This document shows positions 1-5,975 of a stretch of DNA of 5,986 bases, one piece after another. The notes beneath the pieces are model-generated. The model saw only the letters and a list, made by a program, of their open reading frames with translations. It ran no database searches and had not been told where the DNA came from. This stretch comes from Oligoflexaceae bacterium (GTDB lineage: Bacteria; Bdellovibrionota_B; Oligoflexia; Oligoflexales; Oligoflexaceae): contig CANJJY010000290.1 of assembly GCA_947474445.1 (NCBI GenBank), positions 1-5,986 on the forward strand. Direction: 5' to 3'. Position numbers and translations under genes: made by a program. Every line of letters begins with the position of its first letter. Position 1 is the first letter of the stretch.

Positions 1-2
1 AA

Positions 3-578
3 CCGCAAGGAACGACTCCTCCGGTTGCCGTCACAGAGAATCCTAACGGACTTGGATATTTCCGTAGCAAAGCCTGGATGGACAGATATGCCGGTAACGA
101 CATAGAAGGACTGCGACTCGTTACGGCTTATCGGTTGGCCAACAACATTCTAGGAATGAAAGTTCCTGCAACAACAAACGCACCGGGGGCAGATGTTTCT
201 GCGAAAGGTCGTGAGGCACCGGCATGTAGAGGATGTCACTACGATTCCTGGTTTGCACTTGATCGCACGGCATCAATTCTTTCGAAAGTCAGTCGCGATG
301 CGAACGGTGTTATCACGTATATTCCCACCGACGAAATTCCAAAATTAGTGCTCGGCGACAAGATGCTGAAGAATGACAAAGAGTTCGTAGACACCATGGT
401 TAATTCGGAAGAATTTGCTTTTAATAGTTGCCGGCTCAGCATCAAATTCCTTTATGGGCGAGAAGTCAATTCCTGCGATTCACAGGTTTTCGACAAGTGC
501 ATCGTCGCATTCAAGACCAGTGGAATCATCCAGGACGCAATGGCGACCATCGCCAAAAATTCAAGCTTTTGTCAATAA
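3..578 (+). CDS. Cytochrome c-like haem protein, C-terminal part (DUF1588/DUF1585-like), 5' truncated
   Basis: The frame is open from the first complete codon at position 3, so the gene starts outside the window; the ATG at 78 lies inside it and has no ribosome binding site. The 191 visible residues contain one haem-binding CxxCH (CRGCH, nt 225-239) followed by an aromatic YDSWFALD stretch. This resembles the CxxCH...GFALE signature of DUF1588 in Planctomycete-type cytochromes. The last 60 or so residues (F..C......YGR, then D, then a helical end finishing in SSF) resemble DUF1585, which normally ends such proteins. Four further cysteines lie beyond the haem motif (residues 118, 133, 141 and 165 counted from the ATG at 78) and might form disulfides. 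The likely site is the periplasm or outer surface, but the signal peptide is out of view. The gene is followed after 16 bp by the next gene of the same operon. Family assignment is from recalled motifs, not a search; the haem motif itself is certain. Confidence 0.8.
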   Translation, partial: PQGTTPPVAVTENPNGLGYFRSKAWMDRYAGNDIEGLRLVTAYRLANNILGMKVPATTNAPGADVSAKGREAPACRGCHYDSWFALDRTASILSKVSRDANGVITYIPTDEIPKLVLGDKMLKNDKEFVDTMVNSEEFAFNSCRLSIKFLYGREVNSCDSQVFDKCIVAFKTSGIIQDAMATIAKNSSFCQ

Positions 579-589
579 GGGGGGGAGAG
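579..589 (+). promoter_or_regulatory. Strong ribosome binding site for the 595 gene
   Basis: A run of seven G followed by AGAG directly follows the upstream stop codon. Its GGAG core (584-587) lies 7 nt before the ATG at 595. It decides that start over the ATG at 415, which lies inside the upstream gene. Confidence 0.75.
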
Positions 590-594
590 CGTCA

Positions 595-1305
595 ATGAAA
601 GTACTTTTAATTGTCACGTCCTTAGCTTGGGGTATAAGCCTGGTTTTGGGACAAGCCTGCAGCCGAGCTCACCCGCGGGCTCCTGAGTTAGGATCATACA
701 GTGACGCCGTGAGCGGTGGAGACGTTGATACTTCCGAGCAAACGACCACAGGTGGTCCTGTCAATGAGCAAGGCCCCCTTGGGGCGAGTTTGGTTTGTTC
801 AAATCTGTCTACGGCTTATTCTGGTTTTGGTGGCAGAAAGCTCACGCTCACGACCGTGGATGCAGAAGAAGCCCCGGTCTATCGGGATCGCTTTCGCCTC
901 AAAACTTATGATGTGTTCGGTGACGAGCTGAAGAGGGTCACGGGCATTGTGCCGGCCGGCCTTCTGCCTGCGAAAGCTACTTTTTCTGCTGCACCAGCGC
1001 GTTGGTATGTCGAACCCCAACATAGCTCTATTACTCTGTTTACGTTTTACGGGATCGCTTATGAAGCTACTTTAAAGATGGCGCAAGCAGACACTAACTT
1101 TAGTAAAGCTCCTGATTTGGAAGGCGCCACCGCCACTTGCGAGAGCTTTGCCACCAAAGCCTGGAATATGAAGCCACTTAAAGTCCAGGTCGATGCCTGT
1201 GTAAAGGTAGCTCTCGAGGATACGGTTTCACTCACCACTCCGGAAATGCGTTGGGCTCATGCCTTAGCTTCTGTCCTCACCGCCTCAAATTTTCTATCGT
1301 ACTAA
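595..1305 (+). CDS. Exported protein, probable lipoprotein, with DUF1595/DUF1592-like C-terminus
   Basis: The product is 236 residues. The start at 595 is chosen for its ribosome binding site and because it gives a clean signal sequence: MKV, a hydrophobic core, then GQAC with the candidate lipidated Cys22. Glycine at -3 is unusual for a lipobox, so a secreted soluble form is possible. Residues 23-65 are a polar, low-complexity linker (TSEQTTTGG), typical after a lipid anchor. The rest is probably a folded periplasmic domain with Cys68, Cys182 and Cys202. Residues 182-236 (C..FATKAW...PL, then RWAHALASVLTASNFLSY) recall the DUF1595 pattern FA.rAwRrPLt followed by the DUF1592 pattern LaSP.FLyR. 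In those families this segment normally precedes the CxxCH module in one polypeptide; here it is a separate, downstream gene. It has no haem motif. It probably works with the products of both neighbours, 16 and 12 bp away. The function is unknown and the domain resemblance is weak to moderate. Confidence 0.75.
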   Translation: MKVLLIVTSLAWGISLVLGQACSRAHPRAPELGSYSDAVSGGDVDTSEQTTTGGPVNEQGPLGASLVCSNLSTAYSGFGGRKLTLTTVDAEEAPVYRDRFRLKTYDVFGDELKRVTGIVPAGLLPAKATFSAAPARWYVEPQHSSITLFTFYGIAYEATLKMAQADTNFSKAPDLEGATATCESFATKAWNMKPLKVQVDACVKVALEDTVSLTTPEMRWAHALASVLTASNFLSY

Positions 1306-1317
1306 GGGAGATGAGCC

Positions 1318-2610
1318 ATGAAAAATATCAAGCTTTCACGACGCGAACTCTTGTCCCACTCGGCTATAGGTGGAGGTTCACTCTCTCTAGGTTTACTAAA
1401 TCCGCTCGGCATGTTTGGATCAAATATACTTTACGGAGCTGATGCAACTTCGCAAAACAATCATCTGGTGTTCATTCACCTCGAAGGAGGCTATTCAGCG
1501 AGCTTTGCCGCAGCGAAAGCCTTTCTTAACAATCCAAATTTCGGCGGAATCACCGATGCTTCGATTTTGACCGTCGGCAATGGACTTGCAGTCCACAAAT
1601 CATTTGAAAAATTTCCGAAAAGCGTACTGGCTCAGATGGCAACCGCGGGCATTTTGCACAATGCTGCTGGTCATCCCGCTGCTCGCATGGCGGGACTTGT
1701 ATCAGATAGTAAAGTCGGTGCTCTTCACTATCTCGCAGCTGGCATGGGGGGCCCATCCTCTAATAAACTTGTGCAAGCCGGTCCAAGCTTTGCTGTCGCG
1801 TTCAACGGAAGCTACAACGGTGTCGCCGTTCAACCGCTAACCGACATGAAAACCATCATTGACGCCCTGGGCGGAGGCGAAGTTGGACCATACACCCCCG
1901 ATCGATTGATTGCGGCTAAGGCCATGGCTGCTGCGGGAATTCAGTCTCAGGACCTTCTTCAAGGGAATCCAAATTCTCTGACGAGCATGCCTACCAGTTA
2001 TGCTTCCGCCATCGACGTATTGAACAAGCCCGTGCAGGTTTTCGATTCCAACAAAATGCTTGCCGATTATGGAATCAACTCAACTCTAGTCGGCAAGACC
2101 GTAGCCTCGCAATTTGCTTTTGCAGAGCTGATGATACGCGCCAGTAGCAATGTCATCATGATAGGTAATCGCGGTGTTTGGGATAATCACAACGATCCTA
2201 AAATGACGACCGTTTTCAACAAAATGGACGCCGATATAATTCCCGCTCTCACCAAGTTCTTTACCCGGGTCTATGGTGATGTCGATAACAATATCGCGCC
2301 GCTGCCCGAGTTTGCAGGCAAGAATATCGTAACCGTCATCTACGGAGATTTTGTCAGAGAAGCCGACAACTCGGGTCATGGATCTGGTATCACGGCGACT
2401 GTCGTGGGGCCCAATGTTAAACAAGGATCTCTTGATCAAATAAACGGCAGCGGTCTATTTGCTAGTTCGACACCGAATCCGTCGGCATTTTGGGCCTACC
2501 TCGCTACAATTTTGAAAGCTCCGAGCGATACAGTGAATAGTTTAGTGAATTTGGGGGGTGCAGGAACCGCCGCGGGTCTACAGACTCTCAAGGGGCTTTC
2601 AAAGATTTAA
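1318..2610 (+). CDS. DUF1501 family protein with twin-arginine signal
   Basis: The product is 430 residues, about the usual DUF1501 length. The start is supported by GGGAG (1306-1310), 7 nt upstream. The N-terminus has a twin-arginine motif (SRRELL, residues 7-12), a Gly/Ser/Leu-rich hydrophobic stretch (about 14-34) and a possible cleavage site near YGADA (39-43), so export as a folded protein is expected. Family features run in order: the first strand with FIHLEGG (52-58), a VHKSF segment (92-96, like the HpsL of the family), GILHNAAGHP (111-120), WDNHND (288-293, matching GGWDTH), then a VTVIYGDFVR strand (338-347) and GHGSG (353-357), where the family usually has EFGR and DHG. The DUF1501 fold is related to the alkaline phosphatase/sulfatase superfamily, but no reaction is established. 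Genes of this family commonly follow Planctomycete-type cytochrome genes, as here. The fit is good in order and spacing, while several hallmark residues differ. Confidence 0.85.
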   Translation: MKNIKLSRRELLSHSAIGGGSLSLGLLNPLGMFGSNILYGADATSQNNHLVFIHLEGGYSASFAAAKAFLNNPNFGGITDASILTVGNGLAVHKSFEKFPKSVLAQMATAGILHNAAGHPAARMAGLVSDSKVGALHYLAAGMGGPSSNKLVQAGPSFAVAFNGSYNGVAVQPLTDMKTIIDALGGGEVGPYTPDRLIAAKAMAAAGIQSQDLLQGNPNSLTSMPTSYASAIDVLNKPVQVFDSNKMLADYGINSTLVGKTVASQFAFAELMIRASSNVIMIGNRGVWDNHNDPKMTTVFNKMDADIIPALTKFFTRVYGDVDNNIAPLPEFAGKNIVTVIYGDFVREADNSGHGSGITATVVGPNVKQGSLDQINGSGLFASSTPNPSAFWAYLATILKAPSDTVNSLVNLGGAGTAAGLQTLKGLSKI

Positions 2611-2615
2611 AAGAC

Positions 2616-2632
2616 GGAGGTTAAGAACTTCC
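2616..2632 (+). other. Short hairpin after the first operon
   Basis: GGAGGTT (2616-2622) can pair with AACTTCC (2626-2632) around a 3-nt AAG loop, giving seven pairs with one G-U wobble, 5 nt after the DUF1501 stop. No T-run follows, so it is not a standard intrinsic terminator. It may be a transcript-end or RNA-stability element, or chance. Confidence 0.3.
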
Positions 2633-2729
2633 AAAGGCCGGGATTGATTTCCCTACCGATAGCGCCGACTTCCCATCCCCCCTGTGATGAGGTCAAATAG
2701 CGCAATCGTTCAGGGCGGTTATGATTTCA

Positions 2730-2748
2730 AAAAATAATTTTTATTTTT
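2730..2748. promoter_or_regulatory. AT-only inverted repeat, possible promoter or operator of the second cluster
   Basis: Two perfect 8-bp arms, AAAAATAA and TTATTTTT, flank a TTT centre, all within an A/T-only tract (2729-2748). Inside it, AATAAT (2733-2738) matches the TATAAT consensus at five of six positions, but the best -35 candidate (TTCAGG, 2709-2714, 18 bp away) matches only three of six. The tract lies 62 bp before the lipoprotein start. It could be a -10 region, an UP element for a promoter further downstream, or a site for an AT-binding regulator. Confidence 0.35.
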
Positions 2749-2797
2749 CGTCTGAAACACTGAATAAAAGCCTGGATTCTGCCGAAAAGGGGAAGAG

Positions 2798-2804
2798 AAG
2801 GGGG
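2798..2804 (+). promoter_or_regulatory. Ribosome binding site deciding the 2811 start
   Basis: AAGGGGG lies 6 nt before the ATG at 2811. The in-frame ATG at 2721 has no comparable site and would put 30 polar residues in front of the lipoprotein signal peptide. Confidence 0.7.
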
Positions 2805-2810
2805 CCCACT

Positions 2811-3764
2811 ATGCGATGTCAATTTCTTAGACAATCAATCGGCCTTTCCGCTTTTTCCTTGGCTCTGGTGCTCTCTGCTTGTGCCAATCCTGGCCGCGAG
2901 CAGAAGGCCCAGGAACAAGAGAGTGCCGACGACAGTGCTCGTCCCGTCACGGCTGATCTCAGCCGCGCTAGCAGCCGCATTGTCCTCAAATTCCGTGAGA
3001 CAGAACGCCTCCAGCAAATCAAAGGCGGACTCGTCGGTATCGCCGGCGGACCGAGTCTGACCCCGCTCGTCGAGCAGCCGGGCCGCTATATGATAGGCCC
3101 GCTCAAGGGCGGCTCTTACGATATTCTCTTAGAGGCTCAAAAGCTCTCGGATCAACCCGGACAAGATAATTACGGCGTCGCGATCCGAATTTCTGGAATC
3201 ACGGTGCAAAACGATCAGGATACCTTTCTCGCCGACGTCGAATTGCGACCCTATCTGCACATCAAAGGAGCGGTGAAGCTCTCCGGTGCTGCACCCCAGG
3301 CCGGCGTAGAAATTTCGATTCCTCAGACCGGTATAAAGACTACAACGGCCGCCAATGGAAGCTTTGACTTCGATCGCGTCCCGAGCGGGCACCACACTTT
3401 TGAAGTTCGCACTTCAGGCTACACGACGGGAGTGTTTGAAAAGCGGCAATTCACTGCCGATTCTACTCTTCCGACCATCACTCTGGTGCCTCAGGATCAA
3501 AACCTAGCGATTGGAGCGCATTACCTAGGCGCTCCGCTGCCACAGCTGCAAAGCTTTGTCGTGACAATCCATTTGCAGAGACCTCAGCTAATGAACCAAG
3601 TGCGCTGGGGCTCTACCGCGGATTTGAGCAGCGCTGCCTGGCAGCCCTATCAGAGCTCCGTGGAAGTTGAGCTAGCCGCCGATCAGAGACTGGTCTATGT
3701 GCAGTACGCGCAGGACGGCAAACAGCTGAGCGCGGTCTATCCCGTGACGATTCCGCAGGAATAA
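2811..3764 (+). CDS. Lipoprotein with carboxypeptidase-regulatory-like domain
   Basis: The product is 317 residues. The signal peptide is textbook: MRCQFLRQ, a hydrophobic core, and the lipobox LSAC with lipidated Cys24. A Glu/Gln/Asp-rich linker follows (about 26-45). Three beta-rich segments follow. Residues 56-147 are an unassigned beta-rich segment (RIVLKF..., GRYMIGPLKGGSYDILLEA). Residues 150-226 fit a carboxypeptidase regulatory-like fold: IKGAV, AGVEISI, IKTTTAANGSFDFDRVPSG, HTFEVRTSGY. Residues 246-316 (NQVRWGSTADLSSAAWQPY, VELAADQRLVYVQYAQDGKQ) resemble the Ig/FnIII-like modules found in bacterial surface proteins with the pattern S...F..A.W.PY...V.... DG...VYVQ..D..G. No catalytic motif is visible, so a binding or structural role in the envelope is likely. 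The product stays at the inner or outer membrane; the residue after Cys is Ala, not Asp, which by the E. coli rule favours the outer membrane. It heads a cluster of four genes. Confidence 0.88.
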   Translation: MRCQFLRQSIGLSAFSLALVLSACANPGREQKAQEQESADDSARPVTADLSRASSRIVLKFRETERLQQIKGGLVGIAGGPSLTPLVEQPGRYMIGPLKGGSYDILLEAQKLSDQPGQDNYGVAIRISGITVQNDQDTFLADVELRPYLHIKGAVKLSGAAPQAGVEISIPQTGIKTTTAANGSFDFDRVPSGHHTFEVRTSGYTTGVFEKRQFTADSTLPTITLVPQDQNLAIGAHYLGAPLPQLQSFVVTIHLQRPQLMNQVRWGSTADLSSAAWQPYQSSVEVELAADQRLVYVQYAQDGKQLSAVYPVTIPQE

Positions 3765-3777
3765 GGATAGCGGTCCT

Positions 3778-3990
3778 ATGCTGAGCGCCCCAGGATCACA
3801 AGGTCCGAGGCGCCGCCTTTCCGCGGAAGACTTAAACGCGTATAATCAAGCTAAGTTCGATATTTTCTTTGGCAAGAGACCCGTTCCACGCAAAAAGGAA
3901 TTACGGTGGCACAAAAAGCGCCCAAAGTGTGGAAGCGGGATGATGTCGATCGCATCAAGGAAAGGATTCGCGTCGAGGTCCAAGGCCTGA
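3778..3990 (+). CDS. Small basic protein of unknown function, overlapping the next gene
   Basis: The product is 70 residues with a net positive charge. The start lies 13 bp after the lipoprotein stop, with AAGGA (3763-3767) 10 nt upstream, which is slightly long. Residues 1-42 (containing RRRLSAEDLNAYNQAKFDIF and PVPRKKE) look like normal protein sequence with a short amphipathic helix. The last 20 residues (CGSGMMSIASRKGFASRSKA) look like an out-of-frame reading of the next gene, which starts at 3906 in the -1 frame and overlaps by 85 bp. It could be a genuine small protein, a leader ORF coupling translation of the TPR-like gene, or the N-terminus of that protein joined by a -1 frameshift at one of two CAAAAAG sites (3891 and 3912). 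A sequencing error near 3890-3920 would also explain it. I recognise no family. Confidence 0.45.
   Translation: MLSAPGSQGPRRRLSAEDLNAYNQAKFDIFFGKRPVPRKKELRWHKKRPKCGSGMMSIASRKGFASRSKA
3895..3899 (+). promoter_or_regulatory. Ribosome binding site inside the small ORF, for the GTG start at 3906
   Basis: AAGGA lies 6 nt before the GTG at 3906. No ATG in this frame lies between the last upstream stop (3852-3854) and the GTG, so GTG is the best start for an independently initiated product. Confidence 0.6.
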
Positions 3991-5072
3991 CCGAGCCGGA
4001 AGACCGCCTGGCCTTCCTCCTTGATCAGATCATTCGCTATGAAGATCAAGACCTCGATCGCCTGCTCTACGTACACGCGACCATCCACACGCATCTGAAG
4101 TGGGGCGGTTTAGCCGAAAGTCACGTCAAAGAATTGCTCCAACTCGCGCAAGCGCTGCTCACCCTGCACAACATCAAACCAAAAAGTTCGGCCTTGGCCT
4201 TTCTCCTCGGCGAACTGCACGCTCTCCACGCGCAGGCTCATTTGAGTCAAGGCGATGCTCTGCTCGCCAGTCTCGAGCAACAGCTCGTGCAGCATATTTC
4301 AGGACCTACACCGCCGGGTGGCGAGACTTACCACTGCCTTTCTCTCGCCCAATACGTGTTGCGCCTCGGCGAGAGCGATCTGGCCATTGATTATGCCGAA
4401 CGCGCGATGGTTGATTTGCCCCCGGAGCGCACGCTTCAAGCCCAATTGCTCAAGCTGCGGGCCTTGCGACTCGCGACCCGACTAGACGAAGCCGATAGTT
4501 GGAGCGAAACGATCAAAAATGCTTCTGACGATGAGCGCTGGCAGAGAGAAATAGGCTGGGAAACCCTGTGTCGGACGGCGCAGCGCGAAGGCAGTGTCGA
4601 TGCTCTGATGCAAAAGCTCAACCCGCGCCACGACTACTATCACACGAGTTATGTTCTCGAAGGCTTTTTTTGGGCTCGCGCGACGTCGAGCACCCAATGG
4701 CTCGATCATCTGCCCAAACTTAAATCGTTGGCGCAGAAAAAACAGTTCAACTTCAAGAACTATGCGAGCTTTCATCGCTGCGCTCTTTCGCTCGAAAAGT
4801 CCTACGATACCGAAATCCCTCTGACGCATCGCTTGACCAGCATCAAGAAAACCGTCCAGTCGATACAGACGATCGCCGACATCGATAAGGTGCTCCTCGT
4901 TTACCTGTCTCTGATTCGCTGGCTTTTGCGCAGCCAATGCCGAGACTTTGGCCGTATTCTCTGGAGCGAATACTCCGGATTGAGTCTTAGACTCAGTCGT
5001 GGACGCAGCTCTGATGCTCTCGGCATCGCCGGCGATCTGATCGATAAGGTTTGGACTCACAAGGAGATCTAG
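3906..5072 (+). CDS. TPR-like alpha-helical protein, probably cytoplasmic
   Basis: The product is 388 residues from a GTG start. It has no signal peptide or membrane segment, so a cytoplasmic location is expected. It is almost entirely predicted helix, rich in Leu, Ala, Gln and charged residues. The best TPR-like unit is residues 142-172, with the alternation L.LAQYVLRLGESDLAIDYAERA and a proline at the unit end (DLPP), fitting the A/LG/Y/A/A/P spacing. A second helix pair follows (about 175-205). The N-terminal helices (about 30-130) are similar in character but poorer matches. The C-terminal third (about 240-388) is helical and basic (RWLLRSQCRDFGR, RLSRGRSS) with no motif I know. Proteins of this type are usually adaptors that bind other proteins. 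Its ribosome binding site is inside the upstream small ORF, and its stop codon directly abuts the next start, so translation is probably coupled on both sides. The partner is unknown. Confidence 0.8.
   Translation: MAQKAPKVWKRDDVDRIKERIRVEVQGLTEPEDRLAFLLDQIIRYEDQDLDRLLYVHATIHTHLKWGGLAESHVKELLQLAQALLTLHNIKPKSSALAFLLGELHALHAQAHLSQGDALLASLEQQLVQHISGPTPPGGETYHCLSLAQYVLRLGESDLAIDYAERAMVDLPPERTLQAQLLKLRALRLATRLDEADSWSETIKNASDDERWQREIGWETLCRTAQREGSVDALMQKLNPRHDYYHTSYVLEGFFWARATSSTQWLDHLPKLKSLAQKKQFNFKNYASFHRCALSLEKSYDTEIPLTHRLTSIKKTVQSIQTIADIDKVLLVYLSLIRWLLRSQCRDFGRILWSEYSGLSLRLSRGRSSDALGIAGDLIDKVWTHKEI
5061..5066 (+). promoter_or_regulatory. Ribosome binding site for the 5073 gene, within the TPR-like gene
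   Basis: AAGGAG, a full anti-Shine-Dalgarno match, lies 6 nt before the ATG at 5073 and inside the last codons of the upstream gene. It supports this start and translational coupling. Confidence 0.75.
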
Positions 5073-5975
5073 ATGACCAATAGAATCTGTACGATGGCGA
5101 TCGCTTGCTTGCTGCCTTTATTGTCAGGCATCGCTTGCAAGAGAGGAGCTTCTTCGTCATCGGAAAACTATGGAAAAGGCGACGCGCACGATCGTGAATC
5201 GGCCGGCGACGAAGCCTTGGGTACGACAGAGGGTGGAGACCCCATTGGAAATGCCGTGGTAGGCCCCAATACAGTGATCGGTCCAGAGACTCTGCAGGGA
5301 AAGCCCGATAAGATGTCGGAAGAATCTTCCGGACTACCTGGATATCCATTGGTCAGCCGCTGGCAAAAGCCACCGACCCTCGATAACCCCGCTGCCAACA
5401 TTACTTTCTTTCTTGCCGATGCAAAGGGGGCACTTGCACCCGACATCAAAGATAGCACCTGGACGGTTGGCAACAATAACAACGAGGTGATGATCGTAGA
5501 ACAAGCCAGTACTACCGGCCAAATTTCTCTCATCCTCACGGGCCCGACCCGCGATATTGTCCTCCGAGCCCTCATTGATCTCAACCTGTCGGTGCGATTT
5601 GGCAGCAACAGGGAACAAAAGACGACCGGCCGGGAGCTGATCAAGGCGGGATCCAATGAACAGAGAGTCGCCTCCGACTGCGGAAGTCTATTTTCTATGA
5701 TGCTCGCGGACGATCGAGCCATGCTGACTTTCTCTCAGGTGAACCCCTTCGAGGGTTGTGAAAAGCTGGCCAATGCCCTGCAAAATCGCACCTTTCCCGA
5801 CCCATCGGTGCGAGGACTGCCTTCGAAAGCAAAAACGGTTTCAGCTAGCTGCAATAACACAGATTTCACACTGACCATCAAGCAGCCCCTTTTTACCGGG
5901 AATGTGACGCAGGGTACCTTGAATACGGATATCTGCAAAGACCTCGCCAGCTTTGTGAATGCACAGGGACTTTGA
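5073..5975 (+). CDS. Predicted lipoprotein of unknown function
   Basis: The product is 300 residues, starting on the base after the previous stop. The N-terminus MTNRICTMAI...LLPLLSGIAC is a short signal sequence with candidate lipidated Cys22. The -3 residue is Gly rather than Leu, so the lipobox is imperfect; an in-frame ATG at codon 8 would give a shorter signal. Residues 23-95 are a polar linker rich in Ser, Gly, Asp and Glu, with a VVGPNTVIGPETL segment (62-74) that may be a beta hairpin. Residues 105-300 are probably a folded domain with beta strands (ITFFLADA, STWTVGNNNNEVMIV, ISLILTG) and four cysteines (203, 229, 260, 288) that could make two disulfides, as expected outside the cytoplasm. 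I recognise no family or catalytic motif. It resembles the lipoprotein at 2811 only in general architecture. It ends 11 bp before the window edge, so whether the operon continues cannot be seen. Confidence 0.78.
   Translation: MTNRICTMAIACLLPLLSGIACKRGASSSSENYGKGDAHDRESAGDEALGTTEGGDPIGNAVVGPNTVIGPETLQGKPDKMSEESSGLPGYPLVSRWQKPPTLDNPAANITFFLADAKGALAPDIKDSTWTVGNNNNEVMIVEQASTTGQISLILTGPTRDIVLRALIDLNLSVRFGSNREQKTTGRELIKAGSNEQRVASDCGSLFSMMLADDRAMLTFSQVNPFEGCEKLANALQNRTFPDPSVRGLPSKAKTVSASCNNTDFTLTIKQPLFTGNVTQGTLNTDICKDLASFVNAQGL

Larger units (their letters stand above)
2611..2810. other. 200-bp intergenic region between the two gene clusters
   Basis: This is the only substantial non-coding stretch in the window. 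It contains the hairpin at its start, an unremarkable GC-rich part with C-runs (about 2636-2690), the AT-only inverted repeat at 2730-2748, and a purine-rich leader up to the ATG at 2811. I find no convincing terminator and no open frame with a ribosome binding site other than the upstream extension of the lipoprotein gene. It most likely holds the promoter of the second cluster. Confidence 0.6.

Noticed and set aside
415..594. Upstream extension of the 595 gene to the ATG at 415
   Set aside because: It would overlap the cytochrome-like gene by 164 bp and put 60 residues before a clear signal sequence; the G-rich ribosome binding site points to 595.
2086..2439. Antisense open frame of 117 codons
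   Set aside because: It overlaps the well-supported DUF1501 gene, including its conserved WDNH region, and has no independent support.
2644..2649. TTGATT as a -35 element
   Set aside because: It matches four of six consensus bases, but no -10-like hexamer lies 16-18 bp downstream.
2637..2653. GGGA...TCCC hairpin as a terminator
   Set aside because: Only four pairs form and no T-run follows.
2721..2810. Upstream start for the lipoprotein at ATG 2721
   Set aside because: It would add a polar 30-residue extension before the signal peptide and read through the AT-rich probable promoter; 2811 has the ribosome binding site.
4100..4390. Plus-strand open frame of 96 codons
   Set aside because: It is an Arg/Ser/Ala-rich out-of-frame reading of the TPR-like gene with no ribosome binding site.
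4482..5060. Long antisense open frame of 192 codons
   Set aside because: It lies wholly within the TPR-like gene, has no ribosome binding site or domain pattern, and its composition is what a complementary reading of a GC-rich coding frame gives.
5168..5722. Antisense open frame of 184 codons
   Set aside because: It lies wholly inside the last lipoprotein gene, is Ser/Arg/Pro-rich in the manner of a shadow frame, and shows no start signal.
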